Assembly (NCBI RefSeq): GCF_039912695.1
Contig: NZ_JBDSPJ010000004.1
Location: 1 to 64,000 of the forward strand
DNA length: 64,000 nucleotides
Direction of reading: 5' to 3'
Origin: Pseudolysinimonas_A sp039912695
GTDB taxonomy: Bacteria; Actinomycetota; Actinomycetes; Actinomycetales; Microbacteriaceae
Positions 61,901-64,000 of the stretch are shown piece by piece. A program made the position numbers and the translations under genes. Numbering within the stretch: position 1 is the first letter of the stretch; the number at the start of each line of letters is the position of its first letter. The notes under the pieces were generated by a model that worked only from the letters and a program-made list of their open reading frames with translations, had not been told where the DNA came from and did not search any database.

Positions 61901-62721
61901 CGTGGGACTTCGATGAACTCCCGGCTGTCGTCGAGGCCGGCGGCGTGCGCGGCTACCCCGCCCTCGTCGACGCGGGGTCGTCGGTCGGCATCCGGGTGTT
62001 CGCCACAGAAGACGAGGCACTCGCCACTCATCCTCGCGGGGCGCTGCGACTGCTCGCGCTCACGGTGCCAAGCCCCGTCGGCTATGTGCGCGACCACCTC
62101 ACCGATGCGGAGAAGCTCGCGCTCGCCGCGAGTCCGTACCCCTCGACCGCTGCGCTCTGGGACGACGCCCTGCTCGCGACCCTCGCAGCTGCGGCGGGAG
62201 ACCGCGCGCCGCGCGACAAACCGGCATTCGAGAGCCTGAGGGCCGAGGTGTCGGCCGGGCTCGTTGACGCGCTGTTCGAGACCGTCGCCGTGATGGCCAA
62301 AGTGCTGACCGCGGCGCGCGAGGTCGATCGGGCGATCGCCTCGGCATCCTCGCTCGCCTTCATCGGGCCGCTCAGCGACGCGCGGGCGCAACTCGCGGCA
62401 CTCGTGCATCCGGGATTCGCCGGGGTGGCCGGCATCCCGCGCCTCCGGCGGATGCCGATCTATCTGCAGGGAATTCTGCACCGCATCGCACGCCTCACCG
62501 ACAATCCCGGCCGCGACCGGGCCTGGCAGACCGAGGTCGAGCAGGCGACGACGCTCTACCTCGATCACGGGGGCAAGCTGCCGCTCACGCCCGACGCTCC
62601 CGCCCGCCGGGCCGAGGTGCGCTGGATGCTCGAGGAGTTGCGGCTGTCGCTGTTCGCCCAGCACCTCGGCACCGCGGGACCGGTCTCGGTGCAGCGCATC
62701 CGCAAGGCCCTCGGCGCCTGA
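58936..62721 (+). CDS. hrpA: ATP-dependent RNA helicase HrpA
   Basis: HrpA is a DEAH/RHA-type RNA helicase that helps rescue collided ribosomes in E. coli. The 1261-residue protein matches the family length. Motifs run in order: GETGSGKTTQL (37-47), TQPRRIAARSVAERIA, DEAHERSLTIDFLLGYL, TSATIDPESFARHF, TNVAETSLTVPGIKYVVDAG and QRAGRAGRTSDGIAIRLYSEDDY, then the HA2 and OB domains and the long DUF3418 C-terminal part. The ATG at 58936 has TAAGCT at 58921-58926 nearby. Confidence 0.95.
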   Translation: MPHPDLKITYPPELPVSAMRDEIARTIAAHQVVIVAGETGSGKTTQLPKILLDLGREKIGHTQPRRIAARSVAERIASELGVELGGLVGYQVRFDDRSARNTVVKVMTDGVLLAELQRDRDLKRYDTIIIDEAHERSLTIDFLLGYLAQLLPRRPELKLVITSATIDPESFARHFASADGTPAPIIEVSGRTYPVEIRYRPLTVDKIQDDGDDFTDPATDSSFQPESQRSGVDAGEPKDLFDGIRDALDELEREAAGDVLVFLSGEAEIRDAQDALSSRPHTEVVPLYGRLTAAEQHRVFDTKRAPGIRRRIVLATNVAETSLTVPGIKYVVDAGSARISRYSPRSKVQRLPIEAISQASANQRAGRAGRTSDGIAIRLYSEDDYTRRPAFTDPEILRTDLAAVILQMMALGLGEIEAFPFLQPPDKRGVRDGLDLLAELGAVEGGRLTNTGRMLTQLPVDVRFARMLVAAKGNGVVREVAAIVAGLSIQDPRERPLEKRGHADQLHARFVDPTSDFITLLNLWNHLEKEQKDRSGSAFRRMCKAEYLNYLRVREWQDLYRQIVRAAKPLGIAPGEQSTDADGIHRSLLAGLLSRLGMRDREKRDYLGARGQRFIVFPGSALAKKTPEFVMAAELVETSRLFARTAAAIDPVWAEKIAGDLVKRSFSEPHWEKKQGSAVAYERLTLFGLTIVARRKVQLGRIDPVEARELFLRYALIEGDWPFSIAKNGLYDFDRANRALRAELGEVEERTRRRDILVDDEAVVEFYDARIPKPITDVRGFERWWKDARAETPALLTMTRSDLLEVDDDPVARDPDAFPDRLHGFALTYRFEPGAADDGVTVEIPVERLATVDAQPFEWLVPGLREELVTALLRALPKAIRKNVVPAADWARRLLPALDRELPLLPALAAAIRAATHAVVDPAAFELDRVPANLAITYAAVDGRGTRLGASKDLAELRTRFAEKTRATVARAVAVATPGRELERAGLTTWDFDELPAVVEAGGVRGYPALVDAGSSVGIRVFATEDEALATHPRGALRLLALTVPSPVGYVRDHLTDAEKLALAASPYPSTAALWDDALLATLAAAAGDRAPRDKPAFESLRAEVSAGLVDALFETVAVMAKVLTAAREVDRAIASASSLAFIGPLSDARAQLAALVHPGFAGVAGIPRLRRMPIYLQGILHRIARLTDNPGRDRAWQTEVEQATTLYLDHGGKLPLTPDAPARRAEVRWMLEELRLSLFAQHLGTAGPVSVQRIRKALGA

Positions 62722-62722
62722 C

Positions 62723-62777
62723 TCGCCGCCTTCGACGGCGGTGACGTTCCACCCCCGAGCCACCCCCGAGCCGGGGG
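62723..62777 (+). terminator. Two hairpins after hrpA
   Basis: The first hairpin spans 62723-62744 with an 8-bp stem (one G-U pair) and loop TTCGAC, starting right after the hrpA stop. A second stem of five C-G pairs follows at 62763-62777 within a direct 11-base repeat. The remaining 70 bases before the next gene show no clear element. Confidence 0.5.
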
Positions 62778-62850
62778 CACTCCCACTGGGAGGCGCGGTG
62801 GACGGTCCCGCGTGCCTAACCTGACAGCGGAAAGACCGGGGGGCACTTCC

Positions 62851-64000
62851 ATGCGCAACATCCTGCACCGCACCGTTGCGGCCGTCACAGCACTGATCAT
62901 CGGCGCGGCCGGCCTCGCCGTCGGCGTCGCACCTGCGGCTGCCGACCCGGGAGGCATCCTCTGGATGGGCGGACCGGGAGTGTCGCCGGCCTCGCCGTAC
63001 GCATCCGATCACGTCACCCTCTCGGTGAACGTACAGGGCCCGAGCGACAGCCCGTGCTCGCCCGCGAACGCGCCCACCCTCAGCTGGGACGACGGCGACG
63101 GCCGCGCCGGAACGCTTCCCCCACCTGGTTTCGACGGGATCTCCCTGGTGTACGTCGGAGACCTCGGCACCTTCCCGGCGGGCGATACGACGGTGACCGT
63201 CACGGCGAGCGGTGGGTGCGCGCAACCGGCCGACAGCGGGATTCCGCCGACGGTGGCGGTTTACTCCTTCACGGTGATCGCCGACCCACCCTGGCCGCCC
63301 GCGAACGATTCGCTCACGATTTCCGGCACCGTGCGGCAGGTGCACGACGGTGTCGCGACCCCGCTCCGCAATACCACCGTTGGGCTCTACTACGCCGGCG
63401 TGGGAGCCGCGGCGAGCGAGCCGCTCGGACCTCTGACGACGACCGATTCCGTGGGCCGCTACACGGTCAGCCTCTACGGCGATGTCGGCGGTCCCGATGT
63501 CGTTCTCGCGGTCTTCCCCGCCGACAGCGCGCCCGTCTTCTACCGCGCCGGTGCGACCGCCGCGTCGGGTTCGGCGACGACTGACCTCACCGCGACAGTG
63601 CTCTCCGCCGCAACGTGGGACACATCGGCGCTCTACGACGTCTACGTCGACTACGGGTACACGCCGGTCGCCGGCGGCTGGCCGTCGATCCCGACCCAAC
63701 ATCTGACGGCGGGCATCACCGAATACGACGAGCGCTTCGTTGCCAGCGGCGACTTCAGGGACTCGAATTGGAATGGCACGATCACTGTCGACGGACTCCC
63801 GCCCGGGTTGGATGCCAGGGTGTTGCAGCCGGGCGGAATCGGCACGCCGTTCATCGTGTGGATCACGGGGACACCCCTGCGTGACGGGACGGCGACGGTG
63901 CGACTCTCGGGAGTCGAGGTAACAGGCGCAATCCTGTACACCGACGTCGAGTTCGTCGTCGCCGCGCCGGTGTGCTCTCAGGTCTTCGACTCCTACGACC
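62851..64000 (+). CDS. Secreted protein, cut by the window end
   Basis: The open frame starts at ATG 62851 and is open to the window edge (at least 383 residues). It has a signal peptide (MRNILHRTVAAVTALIIGAAGLAVGVAPAAADPGG) and then beta-rich Ig-like or carbohydrate-surface-type segments: LTISGTVRQVHDGVATPLRNTTVGLYYAGVG... resembles a carboxypeptidase regulatory-like or Cna-B repeat. It looks like a surface protein similar in style to the 1058-residue protein, but the full architecture is not visible. Confidence 0.78.
   Translation, partial: MRNILHRTVAAVTALIIGAAGLAVGVAPAAADPGGILWMGGPGVSPASPYASDHVTLSVNVQGPSDSPCSPANAPTLSWDDGDGRAGTLPPPGFDGISLVYVGDLGTFPAGDTTVTVTASGGCAQPADSGIPPTVAVYSFTVIADPPWPPANDSLTISGTVRQVHDGVATPLRNTTVGLYYAGVGAAASEPLGPLTTTDSVGRYTVSLYGDVGGPDVVLAVFPADSAPVFYRAGATAASGSATTDLTATVLSAATWDTSALYDVYVDYGYTPVAGGWPSIPTQHLTAGITEYDERFVASGDFRDSNWNGTITVDGLPPGLDARVLQPGGIGTPFIVWITGTPLRDGTATVRLSGVEVTGAILYTDVEFVVAAPVCSQVFDSYD

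Noticed and set aside
61615..63702. Long minus-strand open frame opposite the end of hrpA and the last gene
   Set aside because: It is antisense to two well-supported genes and has Arg/Gly-rich low-complexity composition.

Overview
The window is 64 kb of dense, very GC-rich chromosome from an actinobacterium, most likely a member of the Microbacteriaceae. That placement rests on gene order and content: eno-ftsB-DUF501 order, divergent rsmI and pmt, a mycosin-type protease, a MetY-type sulfhydrylase, frequent GTG starts and many apparently leaderless promoters. It is an inference, because no rRNA is present. There are no prophages, CRISPR arrays or rRNA genes, and no gene-free stretch longer than about 200 bases.

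Layout. 1-1.24 kb: a complete IS30-family insertion sequence. 1.25-11.3 kb: housekeeping genes, mostly on the minus strand (YcaQ-like protein, a tRNA with UAA anticodon, NDH-2, an eno-ftsB-DUF501-mycosin cluster, hisS), then a plus-strand VapBC-type toxin-antitoxin pair and the AhpD-like, hexapeptide and mazG genes. 11.3-15.3 kb: MFS exporter, CPBP protease, VOC protein and FUSC-like membrane protein. 15.3-20.2 kb: mfd, pth and the L25 gene. 20.4-23.2 kb: a membrane protein, then gluconokinase and 6-phosphogluconate dehydrogenase transcribed divergently from overlapping promoters. 23.3-27.6 kb: small lipoprotein, membrane and secreted proteins plus a chromate transporter. 27.7-30.7 kb: prs and glmU (activated-sugar and nucleotide precursors) and tRNA-Gln. 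30.8-34.1 kb: a MarR regulator with two DUF2207 proteins. 34.1-39.7 kb: an ABC-F protein and a five-gene minus-strand operon for a small secreted peptide, a lipoprotein and a tripartite ABC exporter. 39.8-47.3 kb: MOSC protein, metG-tatD-ksgA-ispE operon, rsmI, and protein O-mannosyltransferase. 47.4-53.5 kb: a 1058-residue Ig-like surface/membrane protein, metY, a CoA-binding protein and a sulfurtransferase. 53.5-62.7 kb: DUF3060 lipoprotein, thioredoxin-fold DUF255 protein, MBL hydrolase, aldo/keto reductase, an ArsR-SRPBCC pair and HrpA. The last gene is a secreted protein cut by the window end.

The most interesting observations are: (i) the five-gene peptide/lipoprotein/exporter operon at 35984-39691; (ii) a 20-bp identical inverted element serving both promoters of the rsmI/pmt divergent pair; (iii) widespread leaderless promoters, with a -10 hexamer exactly six bases before the start codon in at least 17 genes, which also settle several start codons; (iv) gntK and gnd with overlapping back-to-back -10 boxes; (v) a three-copy 33-bp repeat that re-encodes the C-terminus and stop codon of prs; and (vi) a tRNA with a UAA (Leu) anticodon but a short variable loop.
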